NCBI GenBank assembly: GCA_016110215.1
Contig: JADWQD010000002.1
Span: forward strand, 1,736,001 to 1,800,000
Origin: Capronia americana
Lineage: Eukaryota > Ascomycota > Eurotiomycetes > Chaetothyriales > Herpotrichiellaceae
Direction of reading: 5' to 3'
Length of the DNA: 64,000 nucleotides
Below the pieces are notes generated by a model. The model was not told where the DNA came from, made no database searches, and saw nothing but the letters and a program-made list of their open reading frames with translations. Position numbers and translations under genes: made by a program. Below are positions 21,611 to 32,062 of this stretch, one piece after another (position 1 is the stretch's first letter; each line of letters starts with the position of its first letter).

Positions 21611-23062
21611 ATGTCCTACGATACCTGGCAAAGCCCCCTTGTGGGTCGGTACGCCAGTAAAGAAATGCTCACTTTGTTCTCACCGCGCACTCGGGCTTCA
21701 ACATGGCGCCAGTTGTGGATTTGGCTAGCAGAGGCTGAAAAGGAACTGGGCCTAGATATCCCAGAAGAGGCAATTACGCAGATGGAGGCCGCCAAGGTCA
21801 TGACAGACGATGACTTCCAGGTCGCTGCTGTGGAGGAAAAGCGACGACGGCACGACGTGATGGCCCACGTGCATGCCTTTGGACAACGAGCCCCAGCGGC
21901 CGCCGGGAAGATACACTTGGGAGCTACATCTTGCTATGTCACAGACAACGCGGACTTGATTTTCCTGAGAGACGGGCTTTCCATTCTGCTGCCCAAGGTC
22001 GCCAAGTGCATCAAGGGCCTCTCGGATTTCTCGGTCGAGTACAAGGCCTTGCCATGTCTAGGCTTCACCCACGGACAGCCCGCCCAACCTATCACGGTCG
22101 GCCGGCGGGCTACGCAGTGGGTGGAATCATTGCTCATGGACCTGAGGAACCTCGAACGCGCTCGAGAAGACCTCGTCTTCAGAGGCGTCAAGGGTACCAC
22201 GGGGACACAAGCGTCCTTCCTGGAGCTATTCCATGGCGACCACACGAAGGTCAAGCAACTCGACAAGCTGGTGACGAAGAAGGCAGGGTTCACCAAACGC
22301 TCCATCGTGTCAGTCCAGACTTACAACCGCAAAATCGACTTCGACGTCGCCAACGTCCTTGCTTCATTCGGCACCACCTGCGAACACATCGGAACAGATC
22401 TTCGTCATCTGGCCATGCTGAAGGAAGTCGAAGAGCCGTTCGAGAAGGATCAGATTGGTTCGTCTGCCATGGCTTACAAGCGCAATCCTATGCGATCTGA
22501 GCGTATGTGTTCCCTCGCCCGCAAGCTGGTGACCCTCGCGGCCGGCTTCGGAGCCACATACGCCCATCAATGGTTCGAGCGATCTCTTGACGACTCTGCA
22601 ATCCGACGCATCGACATACCGGAAATGTTTCTGATCGCAGACGCACTGTGTATCCTCCTTGACAACGTATCCTCCGGCCTGGTGGTATACCCTCAGGTCA
22701 TCACCGCCCGCCTTGGGCAAGAGCTCCCGTTCATGGCCACCGAGACAATGATAATGCGGATGGTCGAGAAAGGGGCTAGCCGACAGGAGACGCACGAGCA
22801 AATTCGGGTGCTTTCGCACCAGGCGGGCGCGGTCGTCAAAGGAGAGGGTAAGGCCAACGACCTGGTGGAGCGCATCAGGCAAGAGAAGTTCTTCGAGCCG
22901 ATATGGGCCGAGTTGACACCGGAGGATCTCCTAAACCCTTCGAAGTTTGTCGGCCGCGCACCAGAACAGGTGGATGAATTCGTCCAAGAGGCCGTGGAGC
23001 CTGCGCTTGGACCATACAAGGAGCAGATCCGGGCCAGTGGCGTTGCCGAGATCAATGTTTAG
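21611..23062 (+). CDS. ADE13: Adenylosuccinate lyase
   Basis: A single exon of 483 residues, matching the roughly 480 of yeast Ade13. The Met at 21611 (MSYDTWQSPLVGRYASKEM) is chosen over an in-frame Met at 21560 because the family begins here. The fumarase/aspartase superfamily signature GSSAMAYKRNPMRSE is intact, as are the HDVMAHVHAF block and THGQPAQPITVG carrying the catalytic His. The enzyme splits SAICAR to AICAR and adenylosuccinate to AMP, two steps of purine synthesis, in the cytosol. It converges with MED7 over a 170-base gap. Confidence 0.96.
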   Translation: MSYDTWQSPLVGRYASKEMLTLFSPRTRASTWRQLWIWLAEAEKELGLDIPEEAITQMEAAKVMTDDDFQVAAVEEKRRRHDVMAHVHAFGQRAPAAAGKIHLGATSCYVTDNADLIFLRDGLSILLPKVAKCIKGLSDFSVEYKALPCLGFTHGQPAQPITVGRRATQWVESLLMDLRNLERAREDLVFRGVKGTTGTQASFLELFHGDHTKVKQLDKLVTKKAGFTKRSIVSVQTYNRKIDFDVANVLASFGTTCEHIGTDLRHLAMLKEVEEPFEKDQIGSSAMAYKRNPMRSERMCSLARKLVTLAAGFGATYAHQWFERSLDDSAIRRIDIPEMFLIADALCILLDNVSSGLVVYPQVITARLGQELPFMATETMIMRMVEKGASRQETHEQIRVLSHQAGAVVKGEGKANDLVERIRQEKFFEPIWAELTPEDLLNPSKFVGRAPEQVDEFVQEAVEPALGPYKEQIRASGVAEINV

Positions 23063-23232
23063 TTATTGAAATCCAAGGCACCGCTCGCTGGAGTCGTGTA
23101 GTCAACCTTTTGTCCGAAAGCACGCCTTGGCGGCCAAATTCCAGCATGAGCCGTGTTGCGGTAGATACCCGAAACCAACGGCCCATGGCCTATAATGGGC
23201 CGCAGGTGTAAGAATCCGTGTCAATCATTCCA

Positions 23233-23940
23233 TCAAGTCATCTCATGAATCCGTTCCCATAATTTCCGTTGTTTTTCCATCATCTGGTCGTGGGATACGT
23301 CGTCATCCGTCCTCGCACCCTCTTGAATTTCAACATGCTCGCTGGGAGCTCCAGCTGTTCCCATGTCCTGCAGAAACTCGTCGACTCTCTCCTTCAGTCG
23401 ATCACACTCGTCGATCTCCCTTTGTCCGTCCTCCAGAATTCCCATGAGCATTTCCTTTACACTTTCCCTTGCTTGATGAGGGCGGTAAATGTTGATCACC
23501 ACGTGTATGTTCAAGACCAACTGTCTGATGTCGGCCATCTTCTCCTCGTGCTTGGTAGGGTCCAGGGATAAAATGCTGGTCAATTCGAGGAAGTTCAGCA
23601 GAAGGGACTTCGTGAGCTTGCTCAAAAGGACGGCATGGTTCAGGTTGGGCTCGTCCGGGTTGAAGAGCAGTTGGTCTGTTGGTAAGGACGAGGGCTTAGT
23701 CGGGTCAGTGACTTGCTTCTGGCCGAAAGTTGTGTAGAATTCTGCAGTAGGTGGAGGTGGAGGTGGAGGACGCAGGTAGGCCAGATGTAAAGGCAGTTTC
23801 GGCGGCGCCTGGTTTTCAGTTGAAGCCTCCTCGATCTTTCTCAGTTCCTCTTCGTTGGCACGCGTGAAGTGCCGCCAGAACGGGGGTGGCGCCGGATAGG
23901 CTGCCTCGGGGATTTGCTGCGCTTGTTCTGCTTCTGCCAT
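23233..23940 (-). CDS. MED7: Mediator complex subunit 7
   Basis: A single exon of 235 residues from the Met at 23940. The frame is open to 24024, but the family start is here (MAEAEQAQQIPEAAYPAPPP). Recognised by FWRHFTRANEEEL near the start, a proline run (YLRPPPPPPP) followed by EFYTTFGQ, and the central helix block LLLNFLELTSILSLDP...LVLNIHVVINIYRPHQARE, the most conserved part of Med7. The C-terminus is a coiled coil. Med7 pairs with Med21 and Med31 in the middle module of Mediator, which links transcription factors to RNA polymerase II in the nucleus. It is divergent from the PAP2 gene at 24200. Confidence 0.93.
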   Translation of the reverse strand: MAEAEQAQQIPEAAYPAPPPFWRHFTRANEEELRKIEEASTENQAPPKLPLHLAYLRPPPPPPPTAEFYTTFGQKQVTDPTKPSSLPTDQLLFNPDEPNLNHAVLLSKLTKSLLLNFLELTSILSLDPTKHEEKMADIRQLVLNIHVVINIYRPHQARESVKEMLMGILEDGQREIDECDRLKERVDEFLQDMGTAGAPSEHVEIQEGARTDDDVSHDQMMEKQRKLWERIHEMT

Positions 23941-24199
23941 GATGACGCTCGAATCTACAAATTGAGACAGGGTGTGAAAGATCGAGAGAAGCGCGAAGTC
24001 GGCGTTGTTGCATCGGCTGGCCAATTAGAACGACCAATTTGCGGGATTCGGCTTCGTTCGTTGTTCTTATTCTCATCATTCTCTCCTAATCAGCTTCCAC
24101 TTCACTTTCACATTGCATCTGCAGCATCTGAAATATATCAACTTCGACGTGGCGTTATGGCCGGCTAAGTTCGTCGGCTATTCCTCGATCCAAGCAAAC

Positions 24200-25216
24200 A
24201 TGCAGGCAAAAGTTGATGGGCCTGGGGTGGTGGCTGCCCTTAAGCGGTTCTGGCAGCGGTCGTATGCCGCCGAATATCTTGGAATCATCCTGCTCTTAGT
24301 TGCAAATGTTTGGGTATGTGCGATGACACTACGGACCGCACTTTGATGTTGATACTATCTCCAGGCCGCATTCTTTCTTGAGCCGGTCCACCAGATGTTC
24401 CGCCTGGATGATCGCGCGAGACAGTATCCCCACGCCCTCGTCCAACGGGTATCGTCTTTGGAGAACATCCTCCTTGCTGGAGTCGGCCCTCTGGTTTTGT
24501 TGATCGTTTGGGCCATTGTTTTCAGGCCAGGCGTACATAAGGCGCACGTTACGATTCTCGGGCTCTTTATCAGCTTGTTCCTCACTTTACTTTTGACCGA
24601 CGTTATCAAGAATGCAATTGGCCGCCCTCGGCCCGATCTGATAGCACGCTGCAAACCCGAACGAGGGACACCAGAGCACGACCTGATCACTATTGACGTG
24701 TGTACCGAGACAGAACCCCACACGCTGAACGATGGATGGCGCAGTTTCCCAAGCGGCCACAGCAGCTGGGCCTTTTCTGGATTTGGATATTTGAGTCTGT
24801 TCCTGGCTGGCCAGTTGCATGTCTTTCGACCGCACGCGGATTTAGCAAGGGTGCTGATCTTTCTCGCTCCCCTGGTTGGAGCTGCATTGGTGGCAATGTC
24901 ACGATTAGCCGACTACAGGCACGATATATACGACGTCACATGCGGAAGTCTTCTGGGGATGGCCGTCGCATATACAACCTATCGACGATATTACCGGCCA
25001 CTGAGGCATCCCAAGTGCGACGCGCCCTATCCTAGTCGGGCAGACTATGCTTCGAGGAAGGCATCCAAAGCCAGATCGAGGGATTTGGAGGAAGCTGCTG
25101 AACAATTTGAACTGAGCGTGAGCGACATGTCGGAGGATGAGCCGCACTCGTACCTTTTGACAGGATCGGAACAGGCAGACTCAAGGCAACATGCTGGCAC
25201 CGCAGAGCCGCCATAG
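24200..25216 (+). CDS. DPP1: PAP2-family lipid phosphatase (DPP1/LPP1-like)
   Basis: Two exons (24200-24313, 24365-25216) give 321 residues. The 51-nt intron (GTATGT...TCCAG) joins VANVW to AAFFLEPVHQMFRLDD. The tripartite lipid phosphatase signature is complete: KNAIGRPRPDL, SFPSGHSSWAFSGF and SRLADYRHDIYDV. About six membrane segments alternate with these motifs, and the C-terminus is acidic and soluble. Enzymes of this type remove phosphate from diacylglycerol pyrophosphate, phosphatidate and related lipids, usually at the vacuole or Golgi membrane. The start at 24200 is the Met nearest the family start; an in-frame ATG at 24113 would add 29 residues. The symbol is by family resemblance and could equally be an LPP1-type paralogue. 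Confidence 0.85.
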
Positions 25217-26284
25217 TATGGTGCTTGTGCAGAAGATTATTGTCTGTCGCAGCTAATGGCCAGTTGTCTTGGTCATTCAGAGAATTTCGTGGTCTCATGT
25301 CCCCGCCCACATCCGTCGTCTCTGTCGGTAACTGCCCGATCTTTAATGCGGTGAATCCAGAACTCCGAGATGCGTTCCGCTTTTCCAGTGCTCTGTCTTC
25401 AACCACCTCCTCATGCCCAACACACTTCAGCGTATTTCTCCATGCCCACCGCTCTTTTGCGCATATCTTCGTGCCCTGGCACCGCATTTTTAACTGCAAG
25501 TCACATGACGCTACAGGGGATAATGCAACAATCACACTCGTAGTCGCCACAGTCGCATGGAATGCACGGCTTAGTGGGGCCTTTGATACCCTTGGTGATG
25601 CTGGAGGTCGATGAGGCAGAGGGAGGCATGTTGAGAAGTGGATTAGGCTAAGCTGGTTTACACAGGAGTCAGTTGTGAGGCATGCTCAAGCCACGAATAC
25701 GAACCTTGCGAGATCTTTGGATACACTCAAGTCAAGTTAATTGCTGAGTTTCGTGGAGGGTTGTAAGAAAGGTGAGAGATGCGGTGGTTATCACTTGCTG
25801 GGAACTTGGACTGTCGCGTCAGTTGAAGGTGAATGAAAGTGACGTCTTCCAGCTTCTTACGGGGCGCAGTAGGGGGCGCTACCCCACCAATCAAGTCAGT
25901 TTTAGGCATGAAACACGCAAGCTGGGCGCTGTTGATCACCCGGGATTGGTTGGCAGATTACTGAAACACAATGAATGCTTGGCTTGGGCAGAAACAAATC
26001 CTGCTTCTGCACCGCCTCGCTGCACGCGTCGTTCGTGTCTCGGTATCGATTGAACAAATGCATGATTTCTATCTTTGGAGGCACAGTGCAGTGTGATCTC
26101 GGGGTGAGCTCTGCGTGCACTGATCCCTTGCAGGTCGGTGCATACTCGCGAATTGGCTCGAGCAACACCCCTTAGCGTTCCCATGGTAAACAAATATGGT
26201 CAACTCGCGGTTCATCTATTGTTCTTCTTCGAGTCACTTTGGTCAAGCAGGTCATCAACGCCAGCTACATAACTCGTGTTCGCA
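25217..26284. other. Intergenic region, no firm gene
   Basis: Only short open frames without signatures are present. Nothing repetitive is seen. Confidence 0.45.
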
Positions 26285-26515
26285 ATGCGCTTGATTCTGA
26301 ACTCCTATTCGGTGCTTATGCTCTTCTTCTATGCTCAGTGTTTTCTCTCAACTGCGCCTGCGACAGTCCTAGGTCAGACTACCGCGGGTGAGTCGCTAAC
26401 ATCAGCAACTCAGAACGGTCCGTTGATGCCTTCGAACCGCAACTACGGCCTTTTCGACCGCCCGATACCACCACCAATACTTCCTGGAATGGGATTACAG
26501 CCAGGTGCGCAGTGA
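26285..26515 (+). CDS. Candidate small secreted protein
   Basis: A 76-residue open frame starting at ATG 26285. Residues 1 to about 28 look like a signal peptide: a basic start (MRLILNS), a hydrophobic core (VLMLFFYAQCFL) and an Ala-rich cut region (TAPATVLGQ). The mature part is short and Pro-rich (DRPIPPPILPGMGLQPGAQ) and has no cysteines. I do not recognise it. Fungi encode many such small secreted proteins, but an open frame this short could arise by chance, and no intron or homologue supports it. Confidence 0.35.
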   Translation: MRLILNSYSVLMLFFYAQCFLSTAPATVLGQTTAGESLTSATQNGPLMPSNRNYGLFDRPIPPPILPGMGLQPGAQ

Positions 26516-26956
26516 GAGCAATGAGAATCTCCAGTGCCTGATGTCTACTTGTATTGTGACGGTGAAACACCGGCATCAGACATTCTCAAATCCTTCCTGC
26601 ATCATCCGCGGGCGCATTCCCGGCTCAGATTTGCTCTTCGATCATTCATCTGAGTCTCGAAAGCGTCACTCAGCCTTGTTCCGTGCCAAGAGACTGCACG
26701 ATGCAGTCCGATGTACCTCGTACACCATCTGCAAAACGGTCGGCTTTCACATGCTTTTCAGAAACCTGCAACTTCCGGAGTATCCACCAATGACATCGTC
26801 AGCGGGTCGAGCAGGCACAGGGACTGTGCCTGAAGGACCTGCATGATGACGCCTCCGGTTGTGAAGGACTCTCTTTTAGAGACACGACGTCCTTAATTCG
26901 TTCAGTCCTTCTCGCTATCCGTAACGTATTGTTCTATTTGCGAGGACGGCGTCAAT
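26516..26956. other. Intergenic region before the monooxygenase gene
   Basis: No supported gene; this is the promoter side of the monooxygenase. Confidence 0.45.
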
Positions 26957-28585
26957 ATGGCCTTCAGCCCAGTCTTCTGGCTGTATACCCTTCTTCAGTG
27001 GATCCTCAGCAAGATATTCTCTCCCAATCCACCGCCTCCGAATGTACACCTACGCCGGCCGAAGATTGCTATCATCGGTACTGGGCTTACGGGAGTATCT
27101 GCAGCAGCTCACTGTGTCGGCCATGGTTTCGAGGTGACGTTGTTTGAAGCCGGGGACGAAAAGCATGTCGGCGGCATCTGGGCGGATGTCAATACCACTT
27201 CCGGTCTTCAGATCCACAGTGTCATGTACCGCTTTCACCCTTCTGTGCAATGGCAAGGTGGATACCCCAAGCAGCACCAGATCGTCGAGCAAGTTCGACA
27301 ACTATGGCATCGCTACGCACTCGAAGAGAGAACGCACTTCAACACTCGCGTCGAGAAAATCTACAAAGACAAGCTGGGGCGTTGGATCATCAACAACCCC
27401 GCCAATGGCAGATTCGACGGAATCATCCCAGCTATTGGAACGTGTGGACCTCCTAAAATGGCACACCTGCCGGGCCAGGAAACCTTTAAGGGCGACATTT
27501 TCCACTCGTCTGCATTGGATGGAAAGGAGGCCAAGGACAAGAGGATCCTCATCGTCGGGGGCGGTGCAAGCGCCGTTGAAGCACTGGAGTGGGCTGTTAA
27601 CACCGGTGCCGCTGAAATAAAGGTTCTTGCACGATCTGACAAGTGGATAATTCCGAGGAACGCTTTTGTGGATGCGCTGCTCGCCTTCAATATCTTCGGC
27701 CAGGAAACGCTTCTGTCGTGGATTCCCGAGAACCTGCTGCGTCTCTTCTTCTATCGCGATCTGAGAGACATTGCGCCCGCGGACCAAGGGCTCTTCACTG
27801 AGACACCCATGGTCAATTCTGAGATTTTCCACCAAATACGTGCTGGAAAGGCGGCCTGGCTCCGTGGTGATATCGAGGAGGTGCGTGAGAACGGCATTTA
27901 CTTCAACCATCGTGCGCAAGGCGTGCCCAAAGGTGGGCCTGGACGACATAAGCTTGTCGAAGGTGATATGATCATCATGGCAACTGGCTACAAGCGCCCT
28001 AGCCTCGACTTCTTACCTGAAGATTGCTTCGAGGAAGGGTACCAGCCGCCTAGATGGTTCATTCAATGTTTTCCTCCTGCAGAGCCATCGATTTGTGCAA
28101 CCAACTCGACCTATGTCTCTGCTGTCGGGTAAGTGGCGTCCCAAAAATCTACCCGGACATCAACTGACTCTTGCTCGCTGTAGGACTGTTGGCAACTACC
28201 ACATCGGCATCTACACGCGGATGCTGCTGATGTTCCTTGTCGACCCGCTTACCACACCACGCACTTGGTGGATGAAGAGATGGGTGGATGTATGTTGTCC
28301 CTTGCCATTGTAACCCCAGCTTCTATTACACCCGTGCATGCGCTAACGGCCTTGTAGTTCACCAGCGCCATAAAGTCGTTGGCTCCGACAAAGGCATTCG
28401 ACTTCTTCACCTATTCGGAGCTACTCTACTGGTTCTGCTTTATCACGCTGATCAATCCCTTCAGATGGAAATGGGCACTGTTTGTGTTCTTTGGGATCGG
28501 AAAGGACTTGCCGGCGAGCATAGTGGAGAAGGAGGACAGGTTGAGGAATGGTCTAGGATATAGCAAGGCCAACCACCAGGACTAG
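26957..28585 (+). CDS. Membrane-anchored flavin-dependent monooxygenase
   Basis: Three exons (26957-28128, 28184-28289, 28358-28585) give 501 residues. An N-terminal hydrophobic segment (FSPVFWLYTLLQWILSKIF) probably anchors it in a membrane. The FAD-binding motif IAIIGTGLTGVSAA lies near residues 36-49, the NADPH-binding motif ILIVGGGASAVEA near 197-209, and the ATGY motif (MATGYKRP) near 340. This is the layout of FMO/Baeyer-Villiger-type group B monooxygenases, which insert oxygen into N-, S- or carbonyl-containing substrates. The C-terminal exons add an aromatic, partly hydrophobic tail. Introns of 55 and 68 nt fit exactly. The FMO fingerprint between the two Rossmann motifs is not clear to me, and the substrate cannot be inferred. 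Confidence 0.85.
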
Positions 28586-29001
28586 AGGGTACTTGAGGCT
28601 GAGAATCGGGCACATGCAGCGTCTCCAAAAGCGACCTGGAATCAGCAGCTAATTACGGAATACTCCTCGACTCGTAACTCGTACTCGTAGTCCCTGGTGG
28701 GGTCCACCTAGTGCCATGATAATGACGTCACACATCGCTTCTTCAAGTTGTAGCTGTTTATTCCCTGTAAGATGTGGTCGGGCGTGCTTTGGTCCTGCAG
28801 AGAACCATGCTGTACAATGTAGGGACGTGCTCGCCACGCCTGTCGACTCAGGTCGAGGCGCCGCTTCCATGAGCACTCTAAAACACTGAACGAAAGCTGA
28901 AAATATTCCCTTTCACCGTCCGGACTGTTACCGCCCGTTTACAAAGACATATCTTAACAGAGAAAGTAGACACCGGTACAGCGCCGCTGTCAGTTTCGAT
29001 C
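28586..29001. other. Spacer between two plus-strand genes
   Basis: Short ACTCGTA repeats occur near 28671-28690. No gene is seen. Confidence 0.45.
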
Positions 29002-29863
29002 ATGGAGAATCCTGGTATGCTCGCAGTCCTCCCAATATCCTCCAAAACAGCGCAAGAAGCTCTAATAGGTCGTCCGCAGTGGCCGAGATACCTCGAATCA
29101 TCCACATACTTTGCACAGCTCCGCCGGAGATCCAACGAGCAGCAATCGAGACCTATTTCACATCGACTGCTTCATTTACCCACCCTTTCTGTCGGACGGG
29201 CAGCTTCTCCGGGTCCATATGGTTTATTGTCATGATATACCGATGGTATAAGATTCTCAGTCCACATATTGATGTGGAGGTCGATGGGGTCGGTATGTCA
29301 ATGGTATCGCACGCTGAGTAGCAGCAATCGTTGACCCGACGATAGCATTCGATGAACAGCATCTACGCCTCTATGTCTCTTTGCACCAGAACTTCAAGCT
29401 ATGGGTGGTGCCTTTTTACAACGCGCCGGTCAAATTAGTTACCGTCCTCCAGCTGACCACGGATCCAACTCCGACACCTGCTGAGCGCAGAGAGTCCCTG
29501 AAAGCTTTGACCGGGGACGAGGCTGGCGCAGGGGAGGATAAAAAGGGAAATAAAGACAAAGGCATCCACTCCGCTGGCGGAGAGGACGAGAACACAAAGC
29601 AAAAGGGCGACGAGAAGAAGGTTCAGTATTGGATCCAGTCACAGAACGACCTCTACCAGACCACCGAATGGATCAAATTCCTCCTTCCATGGGGAGTGGG
29701 AGTCCTCCTGTTGGTTATATGGCAGTTCTACTGCACTTTGCTTTGCGTGGTTGGCACCCAAGTATACGATACTCTGGTCTGGGTTCCGAAAAAACTCTAC
29801 CGGCAGCACTTCGAAGTCTTCGACAATGACAATACAGAACACCCACACCTGGGCGCTGATTGA
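29002..29863 (+). CDS. SigF-like NTF2-like domain membrane protein
   Basis: Three exons: a 13-nt first exon (29002-29014), then 29080-29292 and 29346-29863, giving 247 residues. The spliced start MENPVAEIPRIIHILC matches what I know of this fungal family, as do IETYFTSTASFTHPFCRTGS, the YRWYKILSP block, VAFDEQHLRLYVSLHQNFKL (formed by the second splice) and the late SQNDLYQTTEWIKF. An NTF2-like fold is expected in residues 10-120. A charged low-complexity loop (about 147-179, rich in Lys, Glu, Gly) interrupts the domain here. A C-terminal hydrophobic helix (GVGVLLLVIWQFYCTLLCVV) suggests a membrane anchor. Function is unknown. Confidence 0.8.
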
Positions 29864-31425
29864 GTGGATCAGCCTGACCAAGGTTCGCAGCCTGTAGTCC
29901 CCCGGAGAAGAATATCATTTGGTGGTATTGTCAAGCGATACTGTCCAGAAACCAGGCCCGACACACCGGACATTAGAACCACGACCTTAGAGGAGGTCAA
30001 GAGTTTACCTCGCTAGTTGCGGATGTCAGGTCCCAGGAAGTAAATTGGCAGATTCAGAATGATGCTACTACGCGGCAAACGGGCACGATTTGGACGCCTC
30101 CTTGGCTTGGATTTGAATATACCTAGTAAGCCTAGAACGAGCCTACCACGAGTGCGGGAATGAAGTATCCAGCATTCAAATGGTCGATTAGTCGAAGCAT
30201 TTCGGCTGTCAGGCCGTAGACAATGAGGTCGCCTACCTAAGCGGATATTGATATTTGGCCAGACCTTCAATCATAGAATCAGCACGAATTGTTCTCTGCT
30301 GCAAACGGGGTGGCGTTCAATTGATTTATGCGACTTGGACTCGAGACGGAATTCATAAGCAGATCGCGTTGATTTCTGCATTGCTAGCTGCCTTACCGAT
30401 ACGAACTCGCCCATCATAGACTCGCCCATCGCTTGTTCATAGAATGCCATTCGCAGTCGGTACTGTTGTTCTGTGACTTTAACCGCCCACCCTTACCTCC
30501 AACCTTGACGGGTTTTTGCTGCCCACCGTCGACAGTCACCACCATAAGCCCCATTGACGCTCCCTACAGTACTCTATCCCGGCGCGGATCCCGAAACAAA
30601 GCATAAAGGCCAGTAAAGATCGAGCAGCCGCCATGCTGAACCGTGGAGGTCAACAAGTCCTGTCCCTGTCCCTGTCGGAGGACTTGAAGCAAAACCAAGG
30701 TATGCCAAAATCCGGCACCCGATCAAGCGACCCCCCTACGAGGTGCTCACAGCCTGTTAATATGTAAGGACAAGCTATGTATGTACGTACTGTACATAAG
30801 GAGGGACCCTGCGAGAGGGGAGGCGAGGGCGTGGGCGAGGGCGTGGACGGTGTCAAACGCAGCATTCTTCATACCTTAGGTAGGTACACTTACAGTAACA
30901 TGGTAACACTTCCTCCGCGCGAGTACAGGTTTCGATTCCAGCAGCTACGCGACGCGTTTTCGCTTTGCGGGTCGAGAATGATGCTTGCCTTGCTTGCGGG
31001 CCTGTCCTTCAACACGAATCCACGGACAGAGACGAGAGGAGATGCACTCAACAAAGCTGATCGTCCTGAAGATCGTGTCTCAATTATGGATTCCTCGTTT
31101 GACGTGGTGCTCGAACTCGAGCTCTGGACTTGACTGTTCGTCGTTGCACTACGAGTACCGAGTATCCTACTGTGTGCGCCGTACCCTAGGGCAATCTTCC
31201 ATACAGTAATAACTCCTTTCCCCAATCGTGAGGGAAAAGATGCACGGGCTGACTTTCAGACCCCCTTCAAATGCGCATTGTTGCGTACGTATGTGTAGCA
31301 GTCGCTGTAGCTGCTCCGACGTTCTCGATCTCGATACATAGCTCCGTCGGAATTAACTTACGAGGTAAGTATGTACAATATGTTTGTGTGCGTACCAGCA
31401 ATCCAGGACAGTGGCATTAATTGAG
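29864..31425. other. 1.6 kb intergenic region
   Basis: No supported gene. It holds scattered short palindromic and TACGTA-like motifs and a gcgagggcgtgg direct repeat (about 30824-30847). Confidence 0.45.
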
Positions 31426-31903
31426 TTAGACGTTGCTCCGTATCCGGCACACCGAACAGAGTACATTGGGCGCGAAAATACTTTTTTCCTTTGGCCCCCC
31501 ATCAGGAAGTAGGTACTCGTTGTTTCGTATATACTCCCAATCTGGCAGTGGGTACCTTACGCTTCTTTTTGCGATATCCTGTACCGAATATCGGTGGCCG
31601 TGATACTTTTCGTCTAGGCCGTCTTCCGCGAATCGACGCCCTGTTTTAACGGTCTTGGATACCCGAGCAACAGTCCGGTTCTCTACAGATTGGCTCGTCG
31701 GCCCCAAAATCACAAGGTCAGGTTTCACATAGTTCGAGTAGTAGGGCGTTTTGGTGATAAATAATGTGACGCGACCCAAGAACGAACGAATCGAAGTTCC
31801 AACGTGGTTGGCGGTATGGAGTTATAGAGGTCAGGAGAGGTCTGGTGGCCCGCGTGTGGCCGGTTATCCAGTCCTCTCGTGGGGCGTTGGGCGTGAATGT
31901 CAA
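31426..31903 (-). CDS. Candidate orphan gene, structure unresolved
   Basis: Two overlapping minus-strand open frames look protein-like. One starts at an ATG at 31903 (MTFTPNAPREDWITGHTRAT). The other, in a different frame, runs to a stop at 31426 and contains a charged segment (YSVQDIAKRSVRYPLPDWEY) ending in CSVC. Joining them needs an intron in the overlap, which I could not fix. I recognise no family. It would be divergent from the secreted orphan at 32063 with a 160-base gap. Chance open frames remain quite possible. Confidence 0.22.
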
Positions 31904-32062
31904 AGTATGTTGTATTGTATGTATAAATGTTGACGGCCTATGTCTCTCGAGTCTACTCGGTCGTACCGTCTCTTTGCAAAGTCTTTGGGCTCATCCGAAA
32001 TCCACGAGCCAGAACAGGCATTTTGAAAAAACATTTCAAGCCAACACATACCTCCAACAACG

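Noticed and set aside
29864..31425. RIP-degraded transposon
   Set aside because: The sequence is not strongly AT-rich or TpA-heavy by eye and no transposase fragments are visible. Dinucleotide indices would settle it.
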